Assembly (NCBI GenBank): GCA_964574395.1
Contig: CAZNNL010000033.1
Location: 1 to 22,446 of the forward strand
Direction of reading: 5' to 3'
Source of the DNA: JAXGQD01 sp964574395
GTDB taxonomy: Bacteria > Bacillota > Clostridia > Saccharofermentanales > Fastidiosipilaceae
Length of the DNA: 22,446 nucleotides
The position numbers were made by a program, and so were the translations under genes. Shown piece after piece: positions 7,177 to 15,342 of the stretch. The notes below the pieces were generated by a model. It searched no databases and was not told the origin of the DNA. It worked only from the letters and a program-made list of their open reading frames with translations. Positions within the stretch are counted from its first letter, which is position 1; each line of letters opens with the position of its first letter.

Positions 7177-8727
7177 GTGGGGATGTCCAACGAGTCCAAA
7201 GATTTAGCCAATGCTAAAGAAAAACAAGACAAAATATTTCCTGCCCCAGTACTTCTAGAAGAGACGAAGGCTGAGAAAACACGTCCGCGCTCCCCTTTCC
7301 TGCTCCACATGGAGGGAACTCCCGAAGAACTAGACGCACAAATTGTGCGCAATAAGCGACGCAAGATTATCGTTATTGCAGTGACGGTGGCTGTCCTATG
7401 CGTTGCAATTCTGACGCTCTGGCTCTGGTGGACTTCTGCAGGTCAACGCATCAGGCGAAGTTTGAACGAGAACAAACTCAATCAAGCCATTTCAATTTAT
7501 CAAGAAGATTTGGCTGGCAAAAACGCCACTAAAGAAAAAGAACTCTTAAGCACCGCCTTGGACGAGAAAATAGAAGACAGCTTAGAAAAGTATTATAGGG
7601 GCGCTATCAAAGTCGAAGAAATGCGCACCATTTTAGACGAAATTGCAGCATTTGATTTTTACTTAAACCCTGCAACAATCGATGCAGCTCAAGATAAAAT
7701 TGCACAACGTGAGCTTTCTAGAGCCGCTTATGCGGAAGGTTTGGCTCAGATAGAGGCGCAAGACTATGTCTCCGCACTAAAGAGCCTCGCCCAAGTCGAA
7801 GAAGCGGATCCAAATTATGAGCAAGCCAAGATTCAGTTGGAATTTGCTACCAAGAGCTATGTAGATGGGACTATACAAGCAGCAGACGAGTTAAGTAGAG
7901 CTAAGAATTTTACTGCTGCCGTGACTAGAATCGATCAGGCGCTAAAGGTTTTGCCATTAAGTCGCGAACTTAAAGACAAACGCGCAGCCTTGAAAAAAGC
8001 CGAAGAGGAAGAAGTTTTAGCCAAGCACTTACAGGATGCGAATAAACTTGCTGCAGATGGGGCCTATCTTGACGCGATTGACTTGCTGCGTAGTGATGTA
8101 GAATTAGCCAAATTGCCAGCCGTGCAGTCAGCGATCGATATTTTCAGCAAGCAATACGTGACGCGGGCATTGCGTTGGGCTGAAGAAGACCTAGGTCGAA
8201 GAGACTACGACGCTGCCATTAACACCTTAGAAAACGCGCTTTGGCATTGGTATGACGACTCTTTACAAGTAAAACTAAATGACGTCTACGCGCGTAGGCC
8301 ACGCAATTTCGTAGAGCTGAGCAGCGGTCCCAATGCGCTTTATAGCACGGGAGAATTTGATGTCATAAGTTCAAAAGATGAACATTTCACTAGTGGAAAC
8401 ATGGCCAAATTCAGTGGCTCGCAAAGCCTCACCACACAAAACGCTTCATTTGCCACCTACACTTTAGACCAAGAATTCGTCCGTTTTGACGGCACCATCG
8501 TCATTCCTAAAGAGATTCCGCTGCTTCAGAGCATGTCGCTGGTAATCAGTGACCAAGACGGCGCCATTCTTTACTCTAGCCCTACATTGAATAGTGGGAC
8601 TGGTTCTCTGCATTTCTCCCTTGATGTAAGCGGCGTTAGCTCACTAACAATCAAGCAGAATATGCTAGATATTCTGCCTGTTGAACATGTTTTGTATATC
8701 TATGAAGGCTTGTTTCATAAAGAGTAA
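7177..8727 (+). CDS. Single-pass membrane protein with helical repeats and NPCBM-like C-terminus
   Basis: This 516-residue protein is not recognised as a named family. The first ~60 residues are charged and probably cytosolic. One hydrophobic span (about 64-86, IIVIAVTVAVLCVAILTLWL) follows a basic RRK. The rest is predicted outside: a long helical region (about 90-370) with alternating Ala/Leu/Glu patterns like TPR units (AYAEGLAQIEAQDYVSALKSL, then AKNFTAAVTRIDQAL, then RRDYDAAINTLENALWHW). A beta-rich end (about 385-510) has SMSLVISDQDGAILYSS and FSLDVSGVSSLTIKQ, which resemble NPCBM carbohydrate-binding modules. A GTG at 7177 and an ATG at 7183 lie 5 and 11 bases after GGAGG; either may be the start. 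It may sense or bind the cell wall; that is inference. Confidence 0.75.
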   Translation: MGMSNESKDLANAKEKQDKIFPAPVLLEETKAEKTRPRSPFLLHMEGTPEELDAQIVRNKRRKIIVIAVTVAVLCVAILTLWLWWTSAGQRIRRSLNENKLNQAISIYQEDLAGKNATKEKELLSTALDEKIEDSLEKYYRGAIKVEEMRTILDEIAAFDFYLNPATIDAAQDKIAQRELSRAAYAEGLAQIEAQDYVSALKSLAQVEEADPNYEQAKIQLEFATKSYVDGTIQAADELSRAKNFTAAVTRIDQALKVLPLSRELKDKRAALKKAEEEEVLAKHLQDANKLAADGAYLDAIDLLRSDVELAKLPAVQSAIDIFSKQYVTRALRWAEEDLGRRDYDAAINTLENALWHWYDDSLQVKLNDVYARRPRNFVELSSGPNALYSTGEFDVISSKDEHFTSGNMAKFSGSQSLTTQNASFATYTLDQEFVRFDGTIVIPKEIPLLQSMSLVISDQDGAILYSSPTLNSGTGSLHFSLDVSGVSSLTIKQNMLDILPVEHVLYIYEGLFHKE

Positions 8728-8738
8728 GTTTGTCTAAC

Positions 8739-9695
8739 TCAATTGACCACATTAATCGGATTACCGCTAAGGTACGCCTTTACGTTGTCCACCGCTACGT
8801 CGCGCAGCCTAAGGCGTGCGGCTAAAGGGGCCCAAGCGATGTGAGGGGTAATGATGGTGTTGGGTGCGCGAAGGAGCGGGAAATCGGCTGGGGGTGGTTC
8901 TTTTGCCAATACGTCCGTTGCATACCAAGCGACTTTTCCGGACTCTAAAGCGGCAATGATGTCTTCATCTTCAACAATGGGGCCGCGTGAGGTATTGATG
9001 ATAATGACTCCATCACGCATTTTGGCAATGCTGTCCTTGTTGACTAAGCCACGCGTTTCTGCCGAAAGTGGTATATGGAGAGACAGAACGTCAGATTCGG
9101 AGAGCAGTTGGTCTATGCTGACAAACTCAACGCCATCTTCGCTACCGAATTGACGACTACGACTGTTGGCTAAGACTGTCATACCGAAGGCGGTGGCGAT
9201 TCGAGCGACGGTTTTGCCAATCGCACCATAACCCCACACACCCATGGTCTTGCCCGCCAGTTCAATCAGCGGTAAATCCCAGAAACTAAAATCCTGGTTT
9301 TTCGTCCAACGCCCCGCACGGACGAGGTCTGAATGCTGACCGACATGGTGGCACACCTCAAGCAGCAAGGCAAAAACCAACTGCGCCACTGAATCCGTAC
9401 TGTACGCCGGAACATTGGTCACGCTTATACCTTTAGACCTAGCATAGGCGGTATCAATCAGATTGAAGCCAGTTGATAATTGACCGATGTAGCGTAGATT
9501 AGGGCAGGCATCAAGCAGCTCTGCCTTATAACGACAGCTGTTGGACATGACCATCGTCGCATCGCCAATATGCTCTATCATCTCGCCTTGCTGCGTTGCA
9601 GGGTAAATTTTCAAATCCACAATCTTGGCTAAATCGTCCCAATTTAAGTCACCATGACTTACGAGATCCGCATCCAATATGACCAATTTTTCCAT
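8739..9695 (-). CDS. D-isomer-specific 2-hydroxyacid dehydrogenase (glycerate/hydroxypyruvate reductase-like)
   Basis: This 318-residue cytosolic oxidoreductase interconverts a 2-keto acid or related carbonyl with a D-2-hydroxy product. The nucleotide fold has GYGAIG at 155-160. The catalytic triad fits Arg237 (NTSRGPIV), Glu266 (DVLAKEPP) and His285 (ITPHIAWA). After the second strand of the nucleotide fold the sequence is NSRSRQ (177-182), without the acidic residue usual for NAD; this suggests NADP(H). AAGGAG lies 6 bases before the ATG. The gene is 18 bases downstream of the radical activase and shares its operon, so it probably acts on a product or by-product of the glycyl-radical pathway. 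Hydroxypyruvate or glyoxylate reductase is the default family guess; the true substrate is unknown. Confidence 0.88.
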   Translation of the reverse strand: MEKLVILDADLVSHGDLNWDDLAKIVDLKIYPATQQGEMIEHIGDATMVMSNSCRYKAELLDACPNLRYIGQLSTGFNLIDTAYARSKGISVTNVPAYSTDSVAQLVFALLLEVCHHVGQHSDLVRAGRWTKNQDFSFWDLPLIELAGKTMGVWGYGAIGKTVARIATAFGMTVLANSRSRQFGSEDGVEFVSIDQLLSESDVLSLHIPLSAETRGLVNKDSIAKMRDGVIIINTSRGPIVEDEDIIAALESGKVAWYATDVLAKEPPPADFPLLRAPNTIITPHIAWAPLAARLRLRDVAVDNVKAYLSGNPINVVN

Positions 9696-9713
9696 GTCTA
9701 TCTCCTTATAAAC

Positions 9714-10691
9714 TTATCCACCAATTTGAACATTCAAATGGTAACCTTCCAAAGTCTTTTTATGCAGGACTAGGTCCTCCTCATGCAGGCTTTTCACACC
9801 AGTAAAGGCGTATTCTTCGCCAAGCATTTCGTACTTCGATTCACCCATTTGATGGAATGGCAAAAGGTGCACTGTCTTCGCACCTATCTCATTTAACAAA
9901 CGACCAAAATTCGCGGCATCCTCTAAACTCGCATTGAATCCTGGAATTACCGGAATACGTACAATCACATTGGCATCTGTCGCAAGCAAACGGCGCAAGT
10001 TGTCAATCATGAGCGTGTTTCCAACGCCAGTACCCAGGCGATGCTGCGTTTCTTCGTAATGTTTACAATCATAGAGGAAGGTGTCGGTGACAGGAATCAT
10101 TTTCTCTAGGTCTTCCCACGCACAGCAGCCAGTCGTTTCAATGGCAGTATTGAGGCCTTGCTCTTTAGCTGCCGTTAAAATAGCTAGAGCAAATTTAGGT
10201 TGGTACATACATTCGCCACCTGAAAGCGTGATGCCCCCACCCGACTGATTGTAAAATACTTCATCTTTTAAAACTTCTTCAATAACTTCAGCAACAGTAG
10301 TTAATTCACCCTCCATCTGTAAGGCTTCTGGGTAACACACCTTGACGCAATCGCCGCAGCGCGTGCATATTTCGCGATCAATCTGTGGATACTTATGAAT
10401 CATCGGATCATCACTAGCACTATCCGATTCATCAACAAAAGTAATCGCACCCGTTGGGCAAGCGTGTTCGCAGGCTCGGCAGCCAATGCAATTTTTGCGA
10501 TTGAAAATGAGCGAAGGGCGACGTGAAAGCGATTCTGGATTCGCACACCAGCGGCAACGCAGCGGGCAACCTTTAAAGAAAACGATCGTCCTAATGCCTG
10601 GGCCATCATGCACAGAATAATGTTGAAAATTAAAAACAATACCTTTTGACTGGTAGAGGGGATTATCCTTATAGGCTTCTACAGTAAACAT
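9714..10691 (-). CDS. Glycyl-radical enzyme activating protein (radical SAM)
   Basis: This 325-residue radical-SAM protein abstracts hydrogen from the glycine of the partner glycyl-radical enzyme encoded divergently. The N-terminal HDGPGIRTIVFFKGCPLRCRWC holds the CxxxCxxC cluster motif. Two extra 4Fe-4S ferredoxin motifs follow (CIGCRACEHACP and CTRCGDCVKVCYP), as in activases of the glycerol-dehydratase and YbiY branch rather than the pyruvate formate-lyase activase itself. GGGITLSGGE is the SAM-contact region. The frame also opens at a GTG at 10718, but the ATG at 10691 has AAAGG 10 bases upstream and gives the normal family start. It is strictly an anaerobic enzyme. Confidence 0.95.
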   Translation of the reverse strand: MFTVEAYKDNPLYQSKGIVFNFQHYSVHDGPGIRTIVFFKGCPLRCRWCANPESLSRRPSLIFNRKNCIGCRACEHACPTGAITFVDESDSASDDPMIHKYPQIDREICTRCGDCVKVCYPEALQMEGELTTVAEVIEEVLKDEVFYNQSGGGITLSGGECMYQPKFALAILTAAKEQGLNTAIETTGCCAWEDLEKMIPVTDTFLYDCKHYEETQHRLGTGVGNTLMIDNLRRLLATDANVIVRIPVIPGFNASLEDAANFGRLLNEIGAKTVHLLPFHQMGESKYEMLGEEYAFTGVKSLHEEDLVLHKKTLEGYHLNVQIGG

Positions 10692-11029
10692 GAAGTGTAA
10701 ACCTTTCCTTGTCTGCACAATGTAATCTGCCTAAACACTAGGTATCTAGCGTTCATGCATTCTTACTCATTCTTATTTATACCTATTATGACTGAGAATT
10801 ATAATATTTTCTAGACTAGCCCCTACTTTCATTCGAAAGTTAAAATTTTGTTAACGTAAATATTTCCATTGACATTTGAACATTTACTCGATAGACTAAA
10901 TGCGTTATAAACTGGAAAATTTTAAACATATTAACTCGTCTTAAGAAGACAAAATACAGAACAAGCCATCTCACCCGCAGCCTTTTATTATTATTGGCAA
11001 AACCCCCAAACTAGAAAGGAAACTCGAAA
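10692..11029. promoter_or_regulatory. Divergent control region of the glycyl-radical locus
   Basis: This 338-base gene-free stretch separates the activase-dehydrogenase and enzyme-kinase operons. It holds a plus-strand promoter candidate, TTGACA at 10869-10874 and TAGACT at 10892-10897 with 17 bases between. On the minus strand a TATAAT-like box near 10800 gives a weak candidate. Between them is a palindrome, ACTTTC-N4-GAAAGT (10825-10840), suited to a dimeric repressor. The word TTGGCAAAA occurs at 10994-11002, and AGAAAGGA precedes the enzyme's start. Shared control of both operons is likely but inferred. Confidence 0.5.
10869..10897 (+). promoter_or_regulatory. Predicted promoter of the glycyl-radical enzyme gene
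   Basis: A perfect TTGACA is followed after 17 bases by TAGACT, which keeps four of six -10 consensus bases. The start of transcription would be near 10904, leaving a leader of about 125 bases. Confidence 0.5.
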
Positions 11030-13441
11030 ATGAATGATTTTTTCGGCCAATCAAGCCCCAGAGTCCAAAAGATGCGCGCTAAGCTCCTAGACTTCAAATC
11101 AACCGTCTGTATCGACCGCGCTCGCATCATTACCAAGGTTTACAAAGAGCATCCCGAACAACCCATTGTTCTAAAACGTGCTTTGGCCATGCAGGCGATC
11201 CTCGAAGAAATGCCCATATTTATTGATGATGGCGAACTGATTGTTGGCAATCAGGCTACCGAACACCGCGGTGCACCTATCTTTCCTGAATATGCAGTAG
11301 ACTGGATTGTCGCTGAAATCGACGAGTTCGACAAGCGCCCTGGCGATCGTTTTTACCTTGACGAATCTTTAAAACCTGAGCTGCTCGAAATCTGTGAGTT
11401 CTGGAAAGGCCACACATTAAAAGATAAAGCTCTGGCCATGATGACCGAAGAATCACGTTTCCTCTACGACATCGGCATGATTAAAGCCGAGGGTAATATC
11501 ACCTCTGGTGACGCACATATTGCTGTCGATTATGGCGCAGTGCTTAAAAACGGTTTGAAAGACACCAAACGTCGTGCTCAAGAGCGCTACGATCGTCTAG
11601 ATATTTCTAACTTCGAAGATTACAAAAAGCAATTCTTCTTGAAGGCAGTAGTTATCATGTGTGATGCGGTGGTGACATTCGCGCATCGTTTTGCCAAACT
11701 TGCTGAAGAACAAGCCGAGAATTGTACAGACGAAGTCAGAAAAGCAGAACTCTTACGTATCGCCCAAACCTGCTACAACGTGCCTGAAAATCCTGCAACA
11801 AGCTTCTACGAAGCCGTTCAAAGCACATGGCTCATCCAACTGATTCTCCAAATTGAATCCAACGGTCACTCCCTCTCCTTTGGTCGTCTTGACCAGTACC
11901 TCTATCCTTTCTATGCGAAAGATAAATTGGCTGGCAAAATCGACGAAGAAGGCGCATCCGAACTTCTCGAGTGCCTCTGGATGAAGGCTTACACCATCAA
12001 CAAAATCCGTGCTTGGACACACACACGCTTCTCAGCAGGTGGTCCTCTCTATCAAAACGTCACCATTGGTGGTCAAACTAGAGATGGCAAAGATGCCTCC
12101 AACGCACTGTCCTACCTAGTACTCCGATCAGTCGGGCGTATCCGTTTCACGCAACCAAACCTCACCGTACGTTACCACAGCGGCATGCCGAAAGAATTCC
12201 TACAAGCAACGCTACAGGTCGTAAAGCTCGGTTTCGGTATGCCAGCCTACAACAATGACGAAGTTATTATTCCTTCCTTCATCAAATTAGGCGTTTCCAA
12301 AGAAGACGCTTACGACTACTCCGCAATCGGCTGTGTAGAAGTTGCTGTCCCTGGTAAGTGGGGTTATCGCTGCACCGGCATGAGCTTCCTCAATTTCGGT
12401 AAAGTGATGATGTCCGCCCTAAACGATGGTGTTGAGCCACTCTCCGGTAATAGACTATTGCCTGCACGTGGCAAACACTTTAAAGACATGGAAAGCTACG
12501 ACGAAGTTTTCGAAGCGTGGTCCAAAGCCGTACGCTACTTCACCCGTCAAGCAGTCATCATGGATACTACGGCAGACTATGCTCTGGAAGTTGAAGTACC
12601 CGACATCCTGTGTAGCGCATTAACCGATGATTGTATCGAGCGCGGCTTAACCATCAAACAAGGTGGCGCGGTGTACGATTATGTCTCTGGCTTACAAGTT
12701 GGTATCGCCAACCTGGGTAACTCATTAGCAGCGATCAAGAAACTGGTATTTGAAGAAAAAGTCATCAGCAAAGATGAACTTTGGAATGCGCTAGAAAGCA
12801 ACTTCGAAGACGAAGAAGGCGAACGCATCCGTCAACTCCTCATCAACAAGGCTCCGAAGTTCGGTAACGACAACGACTACGTTGACGACATCCTGGTCGA
12901 TGCTTACGGCGAATATATCGACGAAGTTCAAAACTACAAGAATACACGTTATGGACGCGGTCCTATTGGTGGTGGCTACTACCCTGGTACATCTTCCATC
13001 TCAGCTAACGTTCCTCAAGGCAGCAGCGTTTCAGCTACGCCTGATGGACGTAAAGCTCGCGAACCCCTAGCAGAAGGCGCTTCCCCCTCACACGGCACAG
13101 ACGTCTCCAGCCCAACGGGTGTCTACAAATCGATGGGTAAACTCCCTAACGATCGTATCACCGGTGGCGTGCTCTTGAACCAAAAGCTTTCCCCAGAGTC
13201 TGTAGCTACCGAAGCTGGTGAAGAAAAACTGATGGCATTGATTCGCGGCTTCTTTGATGATCTGCACGGCTTCCACGTGCAATACAACATTGTCTCTCGT
13301 GAAACGCTTCTCGAAGCACAAAGAGAGCCACAAAAACATCGCGACCTCATTGTGCGTGTAGCTGGTTATAGTGCTTTCTTTAACGTGCTTTCAGCAGATA
13401 CACAGAACGACATTATCGGCAGAACAGAGCACACCCTTTAA
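11030..13441 (+). CDS. Glycyl-radical enzyme, YbiW/PflF-like (anhydrosugar-phosphate lyase candidate)
   Basis: This 803-residue glycyl-radical enzyme has the C-terminal radical loop RVAGYSAFF with Gly779 and the active-site pair IGCVEV with thiyl Cys435 and base Glu437. CVE marks dehydratase and lyase members; pyruvate formate-lyase has two adjacent cysteines instead. The stretch after the cysteine (AVPGKWGYRCTGMSF) and the C-terminal third look closest, from memory, to E. coli YbiW, closer than to glycerol dehydratase, hydroxyproline dehydratase or choline lyase. YbiW is reported to open 1,5-anhydroglucitol 6-phosphate to 1-deoxyfructose 6-phosphate. The activase is encoded divergently and a ROK sugar kinase lies downstream, which fits a phosphorylated sugar substrate. 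AAGGA is 9 bases before the ATG. The substrate remains inferred. Confidence 0.92.
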   Translation: MNDFFGQSSPRVQKMRAKLLDFKSTVCIDRARIITKVYKEHPEQPIVLKRALAMQAILEEMPIFIDDGELIVGNQATEHRGAPIFPEYAVDWIVAEIDEFDKRPGDRFYLDESLKPELLEICEFWKGHTLKDKALAMMTEESRFLYDIGMIKAEGNITSGDAHIAVDYGAVLKNGLKDTKRRAQERYDRLDISNFEDYKKQFFLKAVVIMCDAVVTFAHRFAKLAEEQAENCTDEVRKAELLRIAQTCYNVPENPATSFYEAVQSTWLIQLILQIESNGHSLSFGRLDQYLYPFYAKDKLAGKIDEEGASELLECLWMKAYTINKIRAWTHTRFSAGGPLYQNVTIGGQTRDGKDASNALSYLVLRSVGRIRFTQPNLTVRYHSGMPKEFLQATLQVVKLGFGMPAYNNDEVIIPSFIKLGVSKEDAYDYSAIGCVEVAVPGKWGYRCTGMSFLNFGKVMMSALNDGVEPLSGNRLLPARGKHFKDMESYDEVFEAWSKAVRYFTRQAVIMDTTADYALEVEVPDILCSALTDDCIERGLTIKQGGAVYDYVSGLQVGIANLGNSLAAIKKLVFEEKVISKDELWNALESNFEDEEGERIRQLLINKAPKFGNDNDYVDDILVDAYGEYIDEVQNYKNTRYGRGPIGGGYYPGTSSISANVPQGSSVSATPDGRKAREPLAEGASPSHGTDVSSPTGVYKSMGKLPNDRITGGVLLNQKLSPESVATEAGEEKLMALIRGFFDDLHGFHVQYNIVSRETLLEAQREPQKHRDLIVRVAGYSAFFNVLSADTQNDIIGRTEHTL

Positions 13442-13517
13442 GCATTAAGAACCAATCGTGTGTCAGAGAACAAAATTAGATTTGTTAAAGATTGATTAAA
13501 AATTACGTAAACAGCAT

Positions 13518-13550
13518 AATAAGCTTAGCACCTAAAATGCTGAGCTTATT
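13518..13550 (+). terminator. Hairpin after the glycyl-radical enzyme
   Basis: AATAAGCTTAGCA pairs with TGCTGAGCTTATT (13 pairs including one G-T) around a 7-base loop, followed by a short T-rich CTTTATC. It lies in the 135-base gap before the kinase. The weak T-run suggests partial termination, which would make the kinase less expressed than the enzyme. Confidence 0.6.
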
Positions 13551-13576
13551 CTTTATCAAAGGGGTAGATATTAGCT

Positions 13577-14545
13577 ATGGAGAAAACGGATCAATATACT
13601 ATCGGCATTGACTGTGGCGGTACGAAAGTAGCCTTTGGCCTCTTCGACGCAGAGCAAAAGATCATTGATCGCGAGCGTATCGATACTTGCCTCGAATGTA
13701 GTGCCGAAGAACTGCTGACACAAATCGCGAAAGTTGCTCTTGAATTGCCTAAACGCAATGGATTAGACCCTAGTAAATTAAAAGGTGTCGGTGTAGGTTT
13801 TCCGTCGATGATAGATTTAAATACGGGCTACATCATCATCACTTCTGCTATTCCTAACTTAAAAGAATGTGAAGCACAAACGATACTTAGCAATCTCTTT
13901 AATGCACCTGTAGCCATCGGGAATGATGGACATTGTGGTGCCTTGGCTGAGCATGCTTATGGGGCGGGCAGAGGTTTTGCCAATATGCTTTACGTCCCCT
14001 TCTCAACAGGAATTAGCTCGGCAATCATTATGGATGGACAATTACGTCGCGGGACTTTTGGTACAGCTGGCGAAAGTGGACACATGATTGCCACCCCAGG
14101 CGAAGGCGTGCGTTGTGGCTGTGGGAACAAAGGTTGTTTCATGTCCTATATTTCTGGGCGCTATATTGTTGAACATATTAAACTTTGGCTAGCTGCTGGT
14201 GAAACGAGTGTCATGCTGGAGATGGCCGATGGTGATTCCCATAAAATTAATGGCCGTATTCTGGAAAACGCTTATAAAGCAGGAGACCCCATGGCCATCA
14301 AAGCCATTAATCAAATGGTTCGCTTTATGGGCCAGTGGCTCTTTAATTTGTTTATTACTTTCAATATTAATTGTTTTGTTTTTGGTGGCGGGCTCGTCAA
14401 CATGGGAGACATGTTTTTTAAACCCTTACGCGCAGAATTCGAAAAGTATATTGTGGCAAAACCGCGTGGCGAAATCTTCTTCAAGTTTGCCGAACTAAAA
14501 GACGATTTCGGTATCATCGGCGCCGAGCAATTAATCTATCTTTGA
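13577..14545 (+). CDS. ROK-family sugar kinase
   Basis: This 322-residue kinase of the ROK fold is predicted to phosphorylate a hexose-like sugar with ATP. The phosphate-binding GIDCGGTKVAFGLFD is at 10-24, and the catalytic Asp is Asp117 in IGNDGHCGALAEH. The zinc motif is His169 (ESGHM) with Cys180, Cys182 and Cys187 in CGCGNKGC. In most ROK kinases a Glu follows two residues after the last Cys (GCLE); here it is Met189, and the usual GEIGHM reads GESGHM. These changes at the sugar pocket hint at a substrate other than glucose. There is no DNA-binding domain, so it is not a ROK repressor. The ribosome binding site is weak (AAAGGGG about 12 bases upstream). Confidence 0.92.
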   Translation: MEKTDQYTIGIDCGGTKVAFGLFDAEQKIIDRERIDTCLECSAEELLTQIAKVALELPKRNGLDPSKLKGVGVGFPSMIDLNTGYIIITSAIPNLKECEAQTILSNLFNAPVAIGNDGHCGALAEHAYGAGRGFANMLYVPFSTGISSAIIMDGQLRRGTFGTAGESGHMIATPGEGVRCGCGNKGCFMSYISGRYIVEHIKLWLAAGETSVMLEMADGDSHKINGRILENAYKAGDPMAIKAINQMVRFMGQWLFNLFITFNINCFVFGGGLVNMGDMFFKPLRAEFEKYIVAKPRGEIFFKFAELKDDFGIIGAEQLIYL

Positions 14546-14559
14546 TTTGTCACTTAGCA

Positions 14560-15168
14560 TTAAAAGAATTCAGCACCAGCTGGGAAATCAAATTCAAATG
14601 CAAGTGAGATTTCTGTGTATTCAGCTTCATTTTTCTTAAATAGAAAACCGTAGAGGTTTTCGCAAATTTGAACGCAAGCACGAACGTCTGTGGCACAACC
14701 GTGCTGCTTTTGCTCATGGTAGCTTTCAACTTGAGAAAAAACTTCTTCATGAATCTGGCTAAAGGAGTTTATTAGAGCGTGCCCTTCAGAAAAGATGTCG
14801 CTTTTAGCCTTAACGTAACGATGAATTTCACGCTCGTAATGCAAGTGTTCTTTAACATTGCCGATGCCACCGGAAGCGTGCACCGTGCAGCAAAAATCGC
14901 TAAGATAGTGAGCGATAGCACCGGCTCTAAGGGCTTGGATAAAACCGGTGCGGCTCGATTTTGCCAAACGCTTTATTTTCATTTCAATGTAGTTTCCCGA
15001 AAGAGGATAAAAGTGTCTATGAATGAATTGGTTTATGCTTAAATCCGGGAGAATTGTACCGATGCAAAACAGTTTCGCGCGTATACCGAAGTGTATGTGA
15101 TCTGCTAAAGAATTATGCAGGCGGTTGATAGCGATTTTTGCCATTTTGTAGTGTGTTCCAACTTTCAT
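14560..15168 (-). CDS. Zinc-dependent phospholipase C family protein
   Basis: This 202-residue protein resembles the zinc-dependent phospholipase C / S1-P1 nuclease-like fold. Histidines and acids expected to bind zinc appear in order: THYKMA near the N-terminus, IGTILPDLS at about 36-44, GAIAHYLSDFCCTVHASG at about 83-100, and EHLHYE at about 107-112. There is no signal peptide, unlike secreted clostridial phospholipases, so it is probably cytosolic and its substrate is unknown. An upstream GTG (15174) overlaps the ribosome binding site; the ATG at 15168 is 5 bases from GAGGAG and is preferred. It is convergent with the kinase, 14 bases apart, and therefore probably unrelated to it. Confidence 0.8.
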   Translation of the reverse strand: MKVGTHYKMAKIAINRLHNSLADHIHFGIRAKLFCIGTILPDLSINQFIHRHFYPLSGNYIEMKIKRLAKSSRTGFIQALRAGAIAHYLSDFCCTVHASGGIGNVKEHLHYEREIHRYVKAKSDIFSEGHALINSFSQIHEEVFSQVESYHEQKQHGCATDVRACVQICENLYGFLFKKNEAEYTEISLAFEFDFPAGAEFF

Positions 15169-15271
15169 GAGCACTCCTCATTTCGTCTACAGAGTTAGTC
15201 CGCTAAATCCATAGTAGGAGCACTAGATTAAAAGAAGTTTAATTCGTCTTTAAAATTCGACCGTAAATAGC

Positions 15272-15304
15272 AAGGTCTCCAAACTGTTAACATAGAGACC
15301 TTTT
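15272..15304 (-). terminator. Hairpin downstream of the corA-dsrE genes
   Basis: AAGGTCTC pairs with GAGACCTT across a 15-base loop. The T-run (TTTTCTT) is on the plus-strand side. On the minus strand, the direction of the upstream genes, the tail is weaker (GCTATTTA), so termination there is uncertain. The rest of the 15169-15342 gap shows nothing else. Confidence 0.45.
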
Positions 15305-15342
15305 CTTGTCATGATTGTTGTCAAGCTGTACAAGTTTCCCGC

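Noticed and set aside
11030..13441. Pyruvate formate-lyase, choline lyase or hydroxyproline dehydratase
   Set aside because: Pyruvate formate-lyase has two adjacent active-site cysteines; here the motif is CVE. The sequence around it and the C-terminal third fit YbiW better than the other two, and no microcompartment or proline genes are nearby.
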